A stretch of 64,000 nucleotides of DNA from Betaproteobacteria bacterium (GTDB lineage Bacteria; Pseudomonadota; Gammaproteobacteria; Burkholderiales; Casimicrobiaceae): positions 1 to 64,000 of the forward strand of contig JACPUX010000021.1 of assembly GCA_016192065.1 (NCBI GenBank), in the 5' to 3' direction. A model generated the notes under the pieces. That model ran no database searches, had not been told where the DNA came from, and was given only the letters and a program-made list of their open reading frames with translations. The position numbers and the translations under genes were made by a program. Positions 21,117 to 30,737 of this stretch are shown here, one piece after another. Each line of letters opens with the position of its first letter. The first letter of the stretch is position 1.

Positions 21117-21133
21117 TGGCGGTATGTGTATCA
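21094..21133. promoter_or_regulatory. Perfect 9-bp inverted repeat flanking the -35 box, probable operator
   Basis: TGATACACA at 21094-21102 and its exact reverse complement TGTGTATCA at 21125-21133 are separated by 22 bases (31 bases arm to arm, about three helical turns). One arm lies in the spacer next to the -10 box; the other is just upstream of the -35 box of the minus-strand promoter. The layout fits a repressor or dual-site regulator. The regulator is not identifiable here. Confidence 0.6.
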
Positions 21134-21392
21134 GGTACGCAATTTCTTGCCGTAATTGCGGGCCCCGAGGCCTCCGCGCTGCTCGATCGATCGGGCGCCA
21201 TCCGGCGCGGACACAGGTTCACCGCGGTGCTTTTCTCCCGTCCTCCTTCCGGCGCAAAGCGGCGCGCGCCGCGTTCGCCGGGCGCGCCCCGCTCCAGGGT
21301 TCAGCCTGCGCCTCCTGGACACGGCGCAGCTGCGAACTGCGTGCTGGCGCTTTCGGATAGAATGATCGCCCCACTCCCAGGAGCCCAAGACC
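21134..21392. other. Gene-free remainder of the divergent spacer before gshA
   Basis: Apart from the promoter and inverted repeat at 21088-21133, the spacer holds GC-rich sequence with no convincing gene. TAGAAT at 21358-21363 could be a -10 box for gshA but lacks a good -35. Confidence 0.4.
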
Positions 21393-22685
21393 ATGGTGCC
21401 CCGACTCACGACCGCCCTGACCGGTCCGCTCCAGGCGCTGGAGAGCAAGATCCTCGCCGCCACCCCGGAAATCGAGCGTTGGCTGCGCACCCAGTGGGCG
21501 GAGCATACCGTGCCTTTTTACTCCTCGGTGGATTTGCGCAACAGCGGCTTCAAGCTTGCCCCGGTGGACACCAATCTGTTCCCGGGCGGCTTCAACAACC
21601 TCAATCCCGAATTCATGCCCTTGTGCGTGCAGGCGACCATGAGCGCGGTGGCGCAATTCTGTTGCGCCGCGCGCGGGGTTCTGCTGATTCCCGAGAACCA
21701 CACCCGCAACACCTTTTACCTCAAGAACGTGGCGACGCTGCGTAACATCCTGCGCCAGGCTGGCTTGGCGGTACGGATCGGCAGTCTGATTCCGGACCTG
21801 AGCGGCCCCACCCCCATCACCCTCCCCGACGGCGAGACCCTGCTGCTCGAACCGGTACTGCGCAAGGGTCGCCGACTGATGCTGCCGGATTTCGATCCCT
21901 GCGTTGTTCTGCTCAACAACGATTTGTCGGCGGGCGTGCCGGAACTCCTGCGCGGACTGGACCAGGACGTCGTGCCGCCGCTGCACGCGGGCTGGACCAC
22001 GCGGCGCAAGTCCCGTCACTTCGCCGCCTATGATCAGGTGGCCGCGGAATTCGCGCAGTTGATCGACATCGACCCCTGGACCATCAATCCCTATTTCGGG
22101 GTCTGCGATCGGGTCGATTTCCAGAGCAATACCGGCGAGGAGTGCCTGGCGGCGCAGGTCGATTTGCTGCTCGCCCGGATCGGCGAGAAATACCGAGAAT
22201 ACGGCATCAGCGAGCGGCCCTTCGTCATCGTCAAGGCCGATGCCGGGACCTATGGCATGGGCATCATGACGGTGCGCGACGCCGTCGAGGTCAAGGGCCT
22301 CAACCGCAAGCAGCGCAACAAGATGGCGGTGGTAAAGGAAGGGCTGGAGGTCAATCAGGTGATCATCCAGGAGGGTGTGTACACCTTCGAGACGGTCAAT
22401 GAAGCGATCGCCGAGCCGGTGGTGTACATGATCGACCGGTATGTGGTGGGCGGCTTCTATCGCGTGCATACCGCCCGCGGCAAAGACGAAAACCTCAACG
22501 CCCCAGGCATGCAGTTCGAGCCGCTGGCCTTCGCCGCACCCTGCCAGCCCGATCCCGCCGGTCCCCCCGGATGCCCGCCCAACCGCTTCTATGCGTATGG
22601 CGTCGTGGCGCGACTGGCGATGTTGGCCGCGGCCCGGGAGATCGAAGAAATGGCGGAGCAGGCGCAGGAAGCGGTCGCCGCCTGA
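21393..22685 (+). CDS. gshA: Glutamate-cysteine ligase, proteobacterial (ferrooxidans-type) GshA
   Basis: A 430-residue enzyme matching in length and sequence style the glutamate-cysteine ligase family first described from Acidithiobacillus ferrooxidans (TIGR02049), which makes gamma-glutamylcysteine for glutathione. Recognisable stretches are VPFYSSVDLRNSGFKLAPVDTNLFPGGFNN near residues 35-65 and RPFVIVKADAGTYGMGIMTV near 270-290, an ATP-grasp-like segment. In many Betaproteobacteria it sits between amtB and gshB; here gshB does not follow and xerC converges. Confidence 0.88.
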   Translation: MVPRLTTALTGPLQALESKILAATPEIERWLRTQWAEHTVPFYSSVDLRNSGFKLAPVDTNLFPGGFNNLNPEFMPLCVQATMSAVAQFCCAARGVLLIPENHTRNTFYLKNVATLRNILRQAGLAVRIGSLIPDLSGPTPITLPDGETLLLEPVLRKGRRLMLPDFDPCVVLLNNDLSAGVPELLRGLDQDVVPPLHAGWTTRRKSRHFAAYDQVAAEFAQLIDIDPWTINPYFGVCDRVDFQSNTGEECLAAQVDLLLARIGEKYREYGISERPFVIVKADAGTYGMGIMTVRDAVEVKGLNRKQRNKMAVVKEGLEVNQVIIQEGVYTFETVNEAIAEPVVYMIDRYVVGGFYRVHTARGKDENLNAPGMQFEPLAFAAPCQPDPAGPPGCPPNRFYAYGVVARLAMLAAAREIEEMAEQAQEAVAA

Positions 22686-22827
22686 GTGCCGGCCGCCGGC
22701 CGGGGCAGTTCGTTGGACCGGGGGGGGCGTTGGGCGAAATGGGGTTCATCAATCTCTCGAAGGCCGGAGACCGCCATGCCGTGGCTACGCTCTTGGCGCG
22801 GCCCATACCTTACCGCGCCCGGCGCAC

Positions 22828-23733
22828 TCAGCCCGCTCGCCGCTTCGCCCGCGGATGCGCCTGATCGTAGGCCTTGGCGAGATATTGAAAGTCAAGGTGG
22901 GTATAGATCTGGGTCGAGGAAATACTGGCGTGGCCCAGCATTTCCTGCACGGCGCGCAGGTCGCCGCTCGATTGCAGCACATGCGAGGCGAAGGAATGGC
23001 GCAGCATGTGCGGGTGAACATGGCGTGCCAGGCCCTGGCGCTGCGCCAGCATCGCCAGACGGGCCTGAATGCTGCGCACGCCGAGGCGCCGCCCAGTGCC
23101 GGCCACGAAGAGCGCCTGGGCGTCCGCGCCGATGAGGCCGGCGCGCTCCTTGAGCCAATCCTGCAAGGCCGCCTGCGCCGCCGCGCCCAGGGGAACGATG
23201 CGCTCTTTCGAGCCCTTGCCCCAGACCCGCACTTCGCCCTGGGCGAAATCCACCGATGCGAGGTTGAGGTCCGCCAGCTCCGACACCCGCAGCCCCGAGG
23301 AATAGAGCAGTTCACACATGGCCCGGTCGCGCGTGGCAAGCCTATCTTCCCGCGGGATTTCCATGAGCCGCGCGGCTTCGTCGGGGGAGAGGGCATTGGG
23401 CAAGTGTTTGGCCGAGCGCGGCGCTTTTAGTCCGGTGCAGGGATCGGCGCTCATGCCTGGCTGAGTGTCGGCCAAGTAGCGGAAAAACGTGCGCCAGGCC
23501 GAAAGCATGCGTGCCAGACTCTTGCCGGAAAGCCCGCGGGCGTGAAGGCTCGCCAGGCAGCGGCGCACCTGCAAAGCGTCGACCTCGACCCAGGGGGTTT
23601 GGCCCAAGCCGTGGCGCAATTCCGCCAGATCGCGGGCGTAGGCGGCCTGGGTGCGCGGTGAGGCATGCGCTTTGAGGTGCAGGGCGAAGGCAGCAAGCCA
23701 GGGGTCGCTGGCCGGGACCGCGCCGGCGTTCAC
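22828..23733 (-). CDS. xerC: Tyrosine recombinase XerC
   Basis: A 301-residue site-specific recombinase that with XerD resolves chromosome dimers at dif. The catalytic residues are visible: Arg149, Lys173, His242, Arg245 (HPHMLRH), His268 and the nucleophile Tyr277. The start codon is GTG at 23733, directly after the stop of the DUF484 gene. It is the last gene of a dapF-DUF484-xerC run, a common proteobacterial order. It is therefore the chromosomal enzyme, not an integrase of a mobile element. Confidence 0.95.
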   Translation of the reverse strand: MNAGAVPASDPWLAAFALHLKAHASPRTQAAYARDLAELRHGLGQTPWVEVDALQVRRCLASLHARGLSGKSLARMLSAWRTFFRYLADTQPGMSADPCTGLKAPRSAKHLPNALSPDEAARLMEIPREDRLATRDRAMCELLYSSGLRVSELADLNLASVDFAQGEVRVWGKGSKERIVPLGAAAQAALQDWLKERAGLIGADAQALFVAGTGRRLGVRSIQARLAMLAQRQGLARHVHPHMLRHSFASHVLQSSGDLRAVQEMLGHASISSTQIYTHLDFQYLAKAYDQAHPRAKRRAG

Positions 23734-24393
23734 TCAGTCGGCTTTCAAGAACCGCTGCAAGCTCATGCTCGCCAGCTCGCCCAGGCGGGTGAGATAGAGG
23801 GTGCCGATTTCGGCGTAGAAGCGGTTGGGGTCGGAGCTGCCCAGCACCAAGAGCCCGAAGGTGCCTCGCGTGCGCAAGGGTACCAGGGCGTAGGAACTCG
23901 CTTCGGGCGTGCCCACCCAGGCGGTGACGTCCACCGGGGGCTCGGTGCCGCAATAGGGCTGGCCCAGGGTGGCGGCGTAGTCCTTCAGTTCCTGGCTCAC
24001 GGCTTCGAGTGCCGGCAGTTGCGCTTCCCGCAGCGTCTGCTGCCAAATACGCAGGCCGACGTAAGGCACGGAGAAATCCTCCCAGAGGCTGTGTTCCAGC
24101 ACCTGGATGGCGGTGGCTAGATCGGGCGCGGCGATGGTCGCCAACGTCAGGCGATGCATCTTTTCGCTGAGGGTGTCGTTCTCGGAGCCGAACTTCACCA
24201 GCTGCGTGAGTTTGCCTTCAAGTTGCCGGGTGCGTTCGCGCAAAGCGAGAATCTGGCGCTCGGCCAGCGGGATGGCCCGGCCGTCGTGGGGATGGGGCAA
24301 AAAAATTTCGCCCAGCAGCTCGGTGTGACGTTCGAAGAACTCGGGGTGGGACTTGAGGTAATCGGCGACACTTTGCGCATCGAGGAAGGTCAT
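23734..24393 (-). CDS. DUF484 family (GAF-like) protein
   Basis: A 219-residue protein with an N-terminal helix (VADYLKSHPEFFERHTELLGEIFLPHPHDGRAIPLAERQI), a short coiled coil, and a GAF-like C-terminal domain. DUF484 proteins are widely encoded between dapF and xerC in Proteobacteria; their biochemical function is not established. It ends immediately before the xerC GTG and starts four bases after the dapF stop, so all three are probably cotranscribed. Confidence 0.9.
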   Translation of the reverse strand: MTFLDAQSVADYLKSHPEFFERHTELLGEIFLPHPHDGRAIPLAERQILALRERTRQLEGKLTQLVKFGSENDTLSEKMHRLTLATIAAPDLATAIQVLEHSLWEDFSVPYVGLRIWQQTLREAQLPALEAVSQELKDYAATLGQPYCGTEPPVDVTAWVGTPEASSYALVPLRTRGTFGLLVLGSSDPNRFYAEIGTLYLTRLGELASMSLQRFLKAD

Positions 24394-24397
24394 GAAT

Positions 24398-25240
24398 TCA
24401 GTCTCCTTGTGGCCATTGGCCTTCGAATACGGTTTGCGCCGGGCCGGTCATGAAGACCGCCTGGCCAGCTCCGGTCCAGGTGATCTGGAGCGTACCACCG
24501 CGCATGTCCACGCGCACGGTGGCGCCGAGCCGGCCCAACCGGATGCCCGCCACCACCGCGGCGCAGGCGCCGGTGCCGCAGGCCAGAGTTTCGCCGACGC
24601 CGCGTTCGTAGACGCGCAAGCGGATGTGTCGGGAATCGACCACCTGCATATAGCCCGCATTCACCCGCTTGGGGAAGCGGATGTGGCTTTCGATCGCCGG
24701 CCCCTGCGTGGCCACCGGAGCGGCCTCAAGGTCGGCGACGATTTGCACGGCGTGTGGATTACCCATGGACAGGGCGACGATCTCCACCACGTCGCCCGGC
24801 ACTTCGAGCGGGTAGGAGGTGGCCTCGGTTTCGGCGACGAAAGGAATCTCCTCCGGATTGAAACGCGGCACGCCCATGTCCACGGTGACCTGGCCGTCGG
24901 CTTCCAGGCGCGGCACGATCGTGCCGCCCGCGGTTTCGACGCGGATTTCGGACTTCTCCGAGAGTCCCTGTTCGCGCACGAAACGCACGAAACAGCGCGC
25001 CCCGTTGCCGCATTGCTCAACCTCGCCGCCGTCGGCGTTGAAAATGCGATAGCGGAAATCCACATCCGGGCGCGTTGCCGCTTCCACTACGAGAACCTGG
25101 TCGCAGCCTACGCCGAACCTGCGGTCAGCCAGCCGCCGAATTTCGGCCGAGGAAAGCGCCACACGCTGGCGCACGCCGTCGAAGACCACGAAGTCGTTGC
25201 CGAGTCCGTGCATCTTGGTGAAGCGTAGCGGCAGAGCCAT
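24398..25240 (-). CDS. dapF: Diaminopimelate epimerase
   Basis: A 280-residue cofactor-independent racemase converting LL- to meso-diaminopimelate for lysine and peptidoglycan. The two catalytic cysteines are Cys77 (EQCGNGARC) and Cys221 (LACGTGACA), each in the conserved context. The start at 25240 gives the standard [18 protein letters not shown]-terminus; the frame is open 54 bases further. Confidence 0.97.
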   Translation of the reverse strand: MALPLRFTKMHGLGNDFVVFDGVRQRVALSSAEIRRLADRRFGVGCDQVLVVEAATRPDVDFRYRIFNADGGEVEQCGNGARCFVRFVREQGLSEKSEIRVETAGGTIVPRLEADGQVTVDMGVPRFNPEEIPFVAETEATSYPLEVPGDVVEIVALSMGNPHAVQIVADLEAAPVATQGPAIESHIRFPKRVNAGYMQVVDSRHIRLRVYERGVGETLACGTGACAAVVAGIRLGRLGATVRVDMRGGTLQITWTGAGQAVFMTGPAQTVFEGQWPQGD

Positions 25241-25428
25241 GGGCAGAGTAGGGCGCGAAAGCCCGAAGTTAACAGCGCCGAGCGGTGCTGGCAAGCGGTG
25301 GTGCGCGTTGGCGGGTTGCGAGGCCCAGGGGAACGCTGACTGGGTCCGTCACACCCGCATAGGCCTGAGTTCGGCTCCTTGAATTCCCAGAAATTCCGCC
25401 CTCTTTGGAATCACGCACCTCGATTTGA

Positions 25429-26469
25429 TCAGCGTCGCGGCCGCCCGGCCCACCTTTCCGGAGCGCCCGGGAATCGGCTCGTGGCCGTCGATGATCCCGC
25501 CCTAGCCTTGCGTTCGCGTGCCTCCTTGCGCAGCGAGAGTACGATCGAGGTGGCGATGATCGCCGCGACCACGCCCAGGGAAAGCAGCACCGGGATCTTG
25601 ACGAGATCGATCAGAACCATCTTCGCGCCAACGAAGATCAGCACCATCGCCAGGCCGTATTTGAGCAAAGTGAAGCGGTCGGCCATGTCCGCGAGCAGAA
25701 AATACATGGCGCGCAACCCTAGAATGGCGAAGATGTTCGAAGTGAGCACGATGAAAGGGTCGGTGGTGATGGCAAAAATCGCTGGTATCGAATCGACTGC
25801 GAATATGAGGTCGCTCAGTTCCACCAGCACCAGCACCAGGAAGAGCGGTGTCGCGTAGCGCAGGTATTTGCCGCCTTCCTTGAGCCGCACGAAGAAGCGC
25901 TCCCCATGCAGGGTGTCGGTCACTTTCATGTGGCCGCGGATCCACCGCAGTACCGGGTTCTTCGCGAGGTCGGGCTCTTGGTCGGCGAACCACCACATTT
26001 TGATGCCGGTGATCAGCAGGAAGGCGCCAAAGGCATAGAGCAGCCAATGGAACTTGGCGATCAGCCAGACGCCGGCGAAGATCATGAGGGTGCGCAACAC
26101 GATCGCCCCCAGTACACCGAGAACCAGCACCCGCTTTTGCAGTTCCTGAGGCACGGCGAAGTAGGAGAAGAGCATCAGCCAGACAAAGACGTTGTCGACC
26201 GCCAGGGATTTCTCGATGAGATAGCCGGTAATGAACTCCAGCGTTTTTTCGTTGGCAACGTCTCGCCCGGCGCTGCCCTCGAGATACCACCACAAGGCAC
26301 CGGCAAAGGCCAGGGACAGGCACACCCACACCACCGACCAGCTCGCCGCTTCGCGAAAACTCACCCGATGGCGCTTGCCGCCCCCCACAAGAAATAGGTC
26401 GATGCACAACATCACCAGGACGATGGCGAAGAAACCCGCCCACATCCACCAAGTACCAATCGATTCCAT
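25429..26469 (-). CDS. TerC family integral membrane protein (probable manganese exporter)
   Basis: A 346-residue membrane protein with about nine spans. The TerC hallmarks are [26 protein letters not shown] and [41 protein letters not shown], with acidic residues inside membrane helices. TerC/Alx proteins export or handle Mn2+. The C-terminal 30 residues are basic and low-complexity. It is preceded by a yybP-ykoY-type riboswitch and a hairpin that could act as the expression platform, which strongly supports Mn2+ control. A GAGGAG site lies before ATG 26469. Confidence 0.92.
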   Translation of the reverse strand: MESIGTWWMWAGFFAIVLVMLCIDLFLVGGGKRHRVSFREAASWSVVWVCLSLAFAGALWWYLEGSAGRDVANEKTLEFITGYLIEKSLAVDNVFVWLMLFSYFAVPQELQKRVLVLGVLGAIVLRTLMIFAGVWLIAKFHWLLYAFGAFLLITGIKMWWFADQEPDLAKNPVLRWIRGHMKVTDTLHGERFFVRLKEGGKYLRYATPLFLVLVLVELSDLIFAVDSIPAIFAITTDPFIVLTSNIFAILGLRAMYFLLADMADRFTLLKYGLAMVLIFVGAKMVLIDLVKIPVLLSLGVVAAIIATSIVLSLRKEARERKARAGSSTATSRFPGAPERWAGRPRR

Positions 26470-26523
26470 GCCCAGGACTCCTCGTTGCTTCGTTTGTGCC
26501 TGTGCTCAGGGTGGTTTGCACCC

Positions 26524-26580
26524 AAAGAAAAGGCCCTCGATCCAGCGCGGATGAAGGGGCTTGCGTGGTGCTCGGGGGCC
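26524..26580 (-). terminator. Putative riboswitch expression-platform terminator upstream of terC
   Basis: Read on the minus strand, GGCCCCCGA (26580-26572) can pair with TCGAGGGCC (26540-26532) with one mismatch, followed by TTTTCTTT (26531-26524). It lies between the riboswitch core and the terC start. Confidence 0.6.
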
Positions 26581-26589
26581 TTCGCCAGC

Positions 26590-26712
26590 GCGGCAAAGGT
26601 CTTGCTCGTGGCCGACTCAAGGCCACCCGTGGCGCCGGGAAGCGGCCAGCCTCGGCCGCCTGCTTCCGGATTGACGACGCGCCGGCGGAGAGCTACTCCC
26701 CCTTGGGATGGC
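26590..26712 (-). ncRNA. yybP-ykoY-type manganese riboswitch
   Basis: The minus-strand leader of terC contains the conserved blocks of this class in order: AAGGGGGAGTAGC near 26705-26692, GTCGTCA near 26678-26672, and GAGCAAGACCTTTGCC at 26607-26592. The class senses Mn2+ and commonly precedes TerC/Alx and MntP genes. Boundaries are approximate. A terminator-like hairpin follows, consistent with transcriptional control in which metal binding favours read-through. Confidence 0.85.
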
Positions 26713-26744
26713 GCGGCTGCACTAAACCACAGCAAATTAGTCAA

Positions 26745-27080
26745 CTACTTCTTGCTTTTCTTCGGACGCCTGGGTTTGGGCATAGGCAGCGCGTCCGCCG
26801 TGAGGCGCACGAGGCGCGAGATCGCTTCGGAGTCTTCGAGACCTTCATCGACCAAGAAGTAGAGCTTGGCACCAGGATAGGGCGGCGCCTCGACTGGCTG
26901 TCCCAAAGCCTCGCGTCCGGCCACGGTAGGTTTTAGAAAGAACTGGTTGTCGCACAGCAGGGCCACGACCTTGCTATCGCAATACACCGCGTACTCCCCG
27001 AACATACGCCGGAAAGAAATCGCGCCGGCCTCTCTGATTTGGTCAAGCACGTAATCGGCGAATTGCTGGTCGGTGGCCAT
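26745..27080 (-). CDS. TfoX N-terminal domain family protein
   Basis: A 111-residue protein consisting of just the TfoX N-terminal domain (QIREAGAISFRRMFGEYAVYCDSKVVALLCDNQFFLKPT), with a basic Lys/Pro/Arg-rich tail. Full TfoX/Sxy proteins regulate competence genes, but short single-domain members like this are widespread and their role is unclear. It lies upstream of the terC riboswitch in the same direction. Confidence 0.85.
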   Translation of the reverse strand: MATDQQFADYVLDQIREAGAISFRRMFGEYAVYCDSKVVALLCDNQFFLKPTVAGREALGQPVEAPPYPGAKLYFLVDEGLEDSEAISRLVRLTADALPMPKPRRPKKSKK

Positions 27081-27130
27081 GGCTTGTTCGATGGTCAGGT
27101 ATCGAAAGGGCTGCTGCGTGTGGACCCTGG

Positions 27131-28225
27131 TCAGACGTTGAACCGAAAGTGCATGACATCCCCATCATGCACTACATACTCCTTGCCTTCGAGCCGCATT
27201 TTGCCGGCTTCCTTGGCGCCTTGCTCGCCTTTGCAGGCGATGAAGTCGTCGTAGGCGATGACTTCGGCGCGAATGAAGCCGCGCTCGAAATCGGTGTGGA
27301 TGACGCCAGCGGCCTGAGGGGCGGTGTCGCCGATGTGGATGGTCCAGGCGCGCACTTCTTTCACGCCGGCGGTGAAATAGGTTTGCAGGCCCAGGAGCTT
27401 GAAGCCCGCGCGGATGACCCGATTGAGGCCAGGTTCGGCCAGGCCCAAGTCGGCGAGGAAGACCGCCTTGTCTTCATCGGCGAGGTCACCGATTTCGGCT
27501 TCGATAGCGGCGCAGACCGCGACCACCGGAGCGCCTTCGGCGGCGGCGTGTTTCTCGACCGCGGCGAGGTAGGGATTGTCATGAAAGCCGCCTTCCTTGA
27601 CGTTGGCGACATACATGGTGGGCTTGGCGGTAATGAGGCACAGCGGTTTCAGCACCGCGCGCTCTTCGGCATAGAGTTCCAGGGCGCGCACGGGTTTGGC
27701 TTCGTTCAGTTGCGCTTGGCACTTTTCGAGCACGGCCACGAGGCGCTGCGCTTCCTTGTCGCCACCCGCGCGTGCCGCCTTGCCGTAGCGCACAAGCGAT
27801 TTCTCCACGGTTTGCAGGTCAGCGAGCGCCAGCTCGGTATTGATGACTTCGATGTCGGACAAGGGATCGATCTTGCCGGCGACGTGCACCACGTTGCTGT
27901 CGTCGAAGCAGCGCACCACGTGGGCAATGGCGTCGGTTTCGCGAATGTTGGCCAGAAACTGGTTGCCCAGGCCTTCACCCTTCGATGCGCCTGCGACCAG
28001 GCCGGCGATGTCGACGAATTCGACGGTGGCCGGAAGCGTGCGTTCGGGTCGCACGATGTCGGCCAGCGTCTGCACGCGCGCATCGGGCACTTCGACGATG
28101 CCGACATTGGGCTCGATGGTGCAGAAGGGGTAGTTCTCGGCGGCGATGCCGGCCTTGGTCAGCGCATTAAAAAGCGTGGACTTGCCCACATTGGGCAAGC
28201 CGACGATTCCGCATTGGACAGCCAT
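27131..28225 (-). CDS. ychF: Redox-regulated ribosome-associated ATPase/GTPase YchF (OLA1 family)
   Basis: A 364-residue Obg-family P-loop protein. Walker A GLPNVGKS is at 9-16, the G3 region is [20 protein letters not shown], and the C-terminal TGS-like domain is [26 protein letters not shown]. YchF prefers ATP and associates with ribosomes. ATG 28225 is the standard [12 protein letters not shown] start; the frame is open far upstream but that sequence is the antisense of pth. It follows pth by 19 bases. Confidence 0.96.
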   Translation of the reverse strand: MAVQCGIVGLPNVGKSTLFNALTKAGIAAENYPFCTIEPNVGIVEVPDARVQTLADIVRPERTLPATVEFVDIAGLVAGASKGEGLGNQFLANIRETDAIAHVVRCFDDSNVVHVAGKIDPLSDIEVINTELALADLQTVEKSLVRYGKAARAGGDKEAQRLVAVLEKCQAQLNEAKPVRALELYAEERAVLKPLCLITAKPTMYVANVKEGGFHDNPYLAAVEKHAAAEGAPVVAVCAAIEAEIGDLADEDKAVFLADLGLAEPGLNRVIRAGFKLLGLQTYFTAGVKEVRAWTIHIGDTAPQAAGVIHTDFERGFIRAEVIAYDDFIACKGEQGAKEAGKMRLEGKEYVVHDGDVMHFRFNV

Positions 28226-28244
28226 GGTGTTTGCTTCCGGGGGT

Positions 28245-28829
28245 TCAGGGTTTGGGTTTGGTGTGCAGGGCCTGGGTGGCGCGCTCGAATTCGCCGGCCT
28301 TGAGCTGGGGCCAGGCTGCAGTGGCCCGGTCGATCGCTTCGTCGATCCGGATCTGCTCTTCGCGGCGCGGGGCGTTGAGCACGTAGTCGGCGACCACCGC
28401 CTCCGCCTGGTTCTGCCGCGGGTGGCCAATGCCAATGCGCAGCCGCCAGAAGTTGGGACTGCCCAGCTGGGCGACGATATCGCGCAGGCCGTTGTGTCCG
28501 GCGTGTCCGCCACCCAGTTTGAGGCGCAGGTCGCCGGGCAACAGGTCGAGTTCATCGTGGGCGACCAGAATCGCCTCGGGGGGGATGCGGTAGTAACGCG
28601 CCAGCGTGCCCACCGACAGTCCGCTGCGGTTCATGTAACCCTGGGGTTCGAGCAGCCAGAGTTCGCTCCCCGCCTTGCCGACCCGACCGGTGAACCGCGC
28701 CTCCACGCCGAGCGCTACACGCTCCAGCGCGGCGATGCGCTCCAGCCACCAGAAGCCGGCGTTGTGGCGCGTGGCGGCGTATTCACGCCCGGGGTTGCCC
28801 AGACCGACGATCAGCCGCGGGGGGGTCAT
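28245..28829 (-). CDS. pth: Peptidyl-tRNA hydrolase
   Basis: A 194-residue hydrolase that releases peptides from stalled peptidyl-tRNA. The catalytic residues Asn12 and His22 ([15 protein letters not shown]) and the [26 protein letters not shown] block are intact. ATG 28829 is preferred; a GTG nine bases upstream is possible but too close to the AAGGA site. Part of the conserved prs-rplY-pth-ychF order. Confidence 0.96.
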   Translation of the reverse strand: MTPPRLIVGLGNPGREYAATRHNAGFWWLERIAALERVALGVEARFTGRVGKAGSELWLLEPQGYMNRSGLSVGTLARYYRIPPEAILVAHDELDLLPGDLRLKLGGGHAGHNGLRDIVAQLGSPNFWRLRIGIGHPRQNQAEAVVADYVLNAPRREEQIRIDEAIDRATAAWPQLKAGEFERATQALHTKPKP

Positions 28830-28923
28830 GGCAGCCACGGTTCCTTGGCGCTTTCAGTGTGTCCGCTCGCGAAAAGGGCCCGCCGTCGTGCGACGCGCGA
28901 GCCCTCGGTCCGGGGCGGAACGC

Positions 28924-29589
28924 TCAGCCCTTGGCGGGTTTGGCGGGTTTGGCGGGTTTGGCGGCTTCGGCCGGCGCCGCAGCCGCGGGCGCGGCTTCCG
29001 CGGCCGCTTCGGTTTCCACGGCAGCACGCGGCAGGTTGGCGGAGACGACCACTGGATCTTCGTTGCGGTGCGTGACCGCGCTAACGCCGTCCGGGAGCTT
29101 CAACTGCCTCACGTGCAGGGGCTGGCCCAGGGTCAATTCGGACAAGTCCACGGAGATGAACTCGGGCAAGTCCTTGGGCAGACAGCTCACATCGAGTTCC
29201 GTCAGGATGTGGCTCACCACCGCACCGGATTGCTTGACCGCGGGCGAGACATCTTCCTTCACGAAATGCAGGGGCACGCGCATGTGGATCTTCTGGTTCT
29301 CGTCCACGCGCTGGAAGTCGATGTGCTGGACCTCCAGGCGATACGGGTGCATTTGCACGTCGCGCAGCAGCACGCGCTCGGCCTTGCCCTCGAGTTTCAT
29401 GGTGAGAATGGAGGCGTGGAACGCCTCGTTCTTCAGCGCGTGATACAACGCGTTGTGATCGATCTCGATGTTTTGCGGTGCGGCAGCCCCCCCATAGACG
29501 ATGCCGGGGGTTTTGCCCGCGCGACGCAGGCGGCGGCTCGCACCAGTGCCCTGTAAGCTTCGCGCGTAAGCGGTGAATTCAAATTGCAT
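28924..29589 (-). CDS. rplY: 50S ribosomal protein L25 (CTC/TL5 type)
   Basis: A 221-residue two-domain L25, which binds 5S rRNA. The N-terminal L25 domain ([30 protein letters not shown]) is followed by the C-terminal TL5 domain and an Ala/Pro/Lys-rich tail ending in [11 protein letters not shown], encoded by near-perfect 9-base repeats. The length is that of the long CTC form, not the ~95-residue E. coli form. Gene order with prs upstream and pth downstream is conserved. Confidence 0.95.
   Translation of the reverse strand: MQFEFTAYARSLQGTGASRRLRRAGKTPGIVYGGAAAPQNIEIDHNALYHALKNEAFHASILTMKLEGKAERVLLRDVQMHPYRLEVQHIDFQRVDENQKIHMRVPLHFVKEDVSPAVKQSGAVVSHILTELDVSCLPKDLPEFISVDLSELTLGQPLHVRQLKLPDGVSAVTHRNEDPVVVSANLPRAAVETEAAAEAAPAAAAPAEAAKPAKPAKPAKG
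28931..28964. repeat. 9-bp tandem repeat encoding the L25 Lys-Pro-Ala tail
   Basis: The unit TTGGCGGGT (plus strand) is repeated about three and a half times, coding for consecutive Lys-Pro-Ala triplets on the minus strand. It is short and in frame, and likely prone to length change by slippage. Confidence 0.75.
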
Positions 29590-29723
29590 GATGACTCCTG
29601 ATGACGAATTGGGTCGGCGCGAGCTGCCGCAAACCCATGAGTGCCGCCCGCGACCAGGCGGCATTCGGTGAGGTCCACAAGGGACAAAACCGCCCGCCGG
29701 GGAAAACCCGGCCAGCGGGAAAA

Positions 29724-30674
29724 CTAATCAGTGAACAGCGAGCTGACCGAATCCTCGTTGCTGATGCGCTGCATCGTCTCGGCCAAGAGCTGCGCGCAGG
29801 AAAGCGGTCGGATCCGCCCGCATTGCACCGCTTCCGGGGACAAGGGAATGGTGTCGGTGACCACCAGTTCGTCGAGTTCCGAGCCGGACACCCTTGCCAC
29901 CGCGCCCCCGGAAAGCACGGCGTGGGTGCAATAGGCGATGACCCGCGCGGCGCCTTTTTCCTTGAGCGCTGAGGCGGCTTTGCATAGCGTGTTGGCGGTG
30001 TCGACCAGGTCATCCATGATCACGCAGGTGCGGCCCTGCACTTCGCCGATGATGTTCATCACCTCGGCGACATTAGCCTTGGGACGGCGCTTGTCGATGA
30101 TCGCAAGCTCGCAGTCGAGCCGTTTGGCGATGGCGCGGGCGCGCACCACGCCACCCACGTCGGGCGACACGACGATGAGATTGCTGAAGTTCTGCTTCCA
30201 CAAATCGCCCAGCAACACTGGCGTCGCATAGACGTTGTCCACGGGAATCGAGAAGAAGCCCTGGATCTGGTCGGCGTGCAGATCCATGGTGAGCACGCGA
30301 TCGACGCCCGCGGTCATGAGCATGTCGGCGATGACCTTGGCGCTGATCGGCACCCGCGCGGAGCGCGGGCGGCGATCCTGTCGGGCGTAGCCGAAATAGG
30401 GAATCGCGGCGGTGATGCGTCCGGCCGAAGAGCGCTTCAGCGCATCGACCATGAGCATCACTTCCATGAGATTGTCGCTGGTCGGGGCGCAGGTGGACTG
30501 GAGAATGAAGACGTCCTTGCCACGGACGTTTTCGAGAATCTCGACCATCACCTCGCCGTCGCTGAAGCGCCCCACAGTGGCTTTGCCGAGATGAATATTG
30601 AGATGCCGCACCACGGCTTCCGCGAGGCGCGGATTGGCATTGCCGGTGAACACCCTCATCCGCTCGAACAACAT
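29724..30674 (-). CDS. prs: Ribose-phosphate pyrophosphokinase
   Basis: A 316-residue PRPP synthetase (class I length). Recognisable are the [15 protein letters not shown]-terminus, the ATP-contacting [10 protein letters not shown], the metal-binding [11 protein letters not shown], and the PRPP loop [21 protein letters not shown] feeds nucleotide, histidine and tryptophan synthesis. ATG 30674 gives the standard length. It follows tRNA-Gln with 63 bases between. Confidence 0.97.
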   Translation of the reverse strand: MLFERMRVFTGNANPRLAEAVVRHLNIHLGKATVGRFSDGEVMVEILENVRGKDVFILQSTCAPTSDNLMEVMLMVDALKRSSAGRITAAIPYFGYARQDRRPRSARVPISAKVIADMLMTAGVDRVLTMDLHADQIQGFFSIPVDNVYATPVLLGDLWKQNFSNLIVVSPDVGGVVRARAIAKRLDCELAIIDKRRPKANVAEVMNIIGEVQGRTCVIMDDLVDTANTLCKAASALKEKGAARVIAYCTHAVLSGGAVARVSGSELDELVVTDTIPLSPEAVQCGRIRPLSCAQLLAETMQRISNEDSVSSLFTD

Positions 30675-30737
30675 GATCCCCTCGGTATCGCCCCAAGAAA
30701 AAAAGGCCCGGATCGGTGTCCGCGCCTGCATATGATC

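Noticed and set aside
21093-21134. FNR-type site (TTGAT...ATCAG) at the molybdoenzyme promoter
   Set aside because: The FNR half-sites must be four bases apart; here they are over 30 apart, so the longer TGATACACA inverted repeat is the better description.
22828-23733. Tyrosine recombinase as part of a mobile element
   Set aside because: It is XerC in its standard dapF-DUF484-xerC setting; no attachment repeats or phage genes are nearby.
25379-25858. Plus-strand open frame overlapping the end of terC
   Set aside because: It is antisense to conserved TerC sequence, and its translation has no recognisable domain.
28924-28970. Short tandem repeats considered as a CRISPR or minisatellite array
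   Set aside because: The unit is 9 bases, in frame in rplY and has no spacers.
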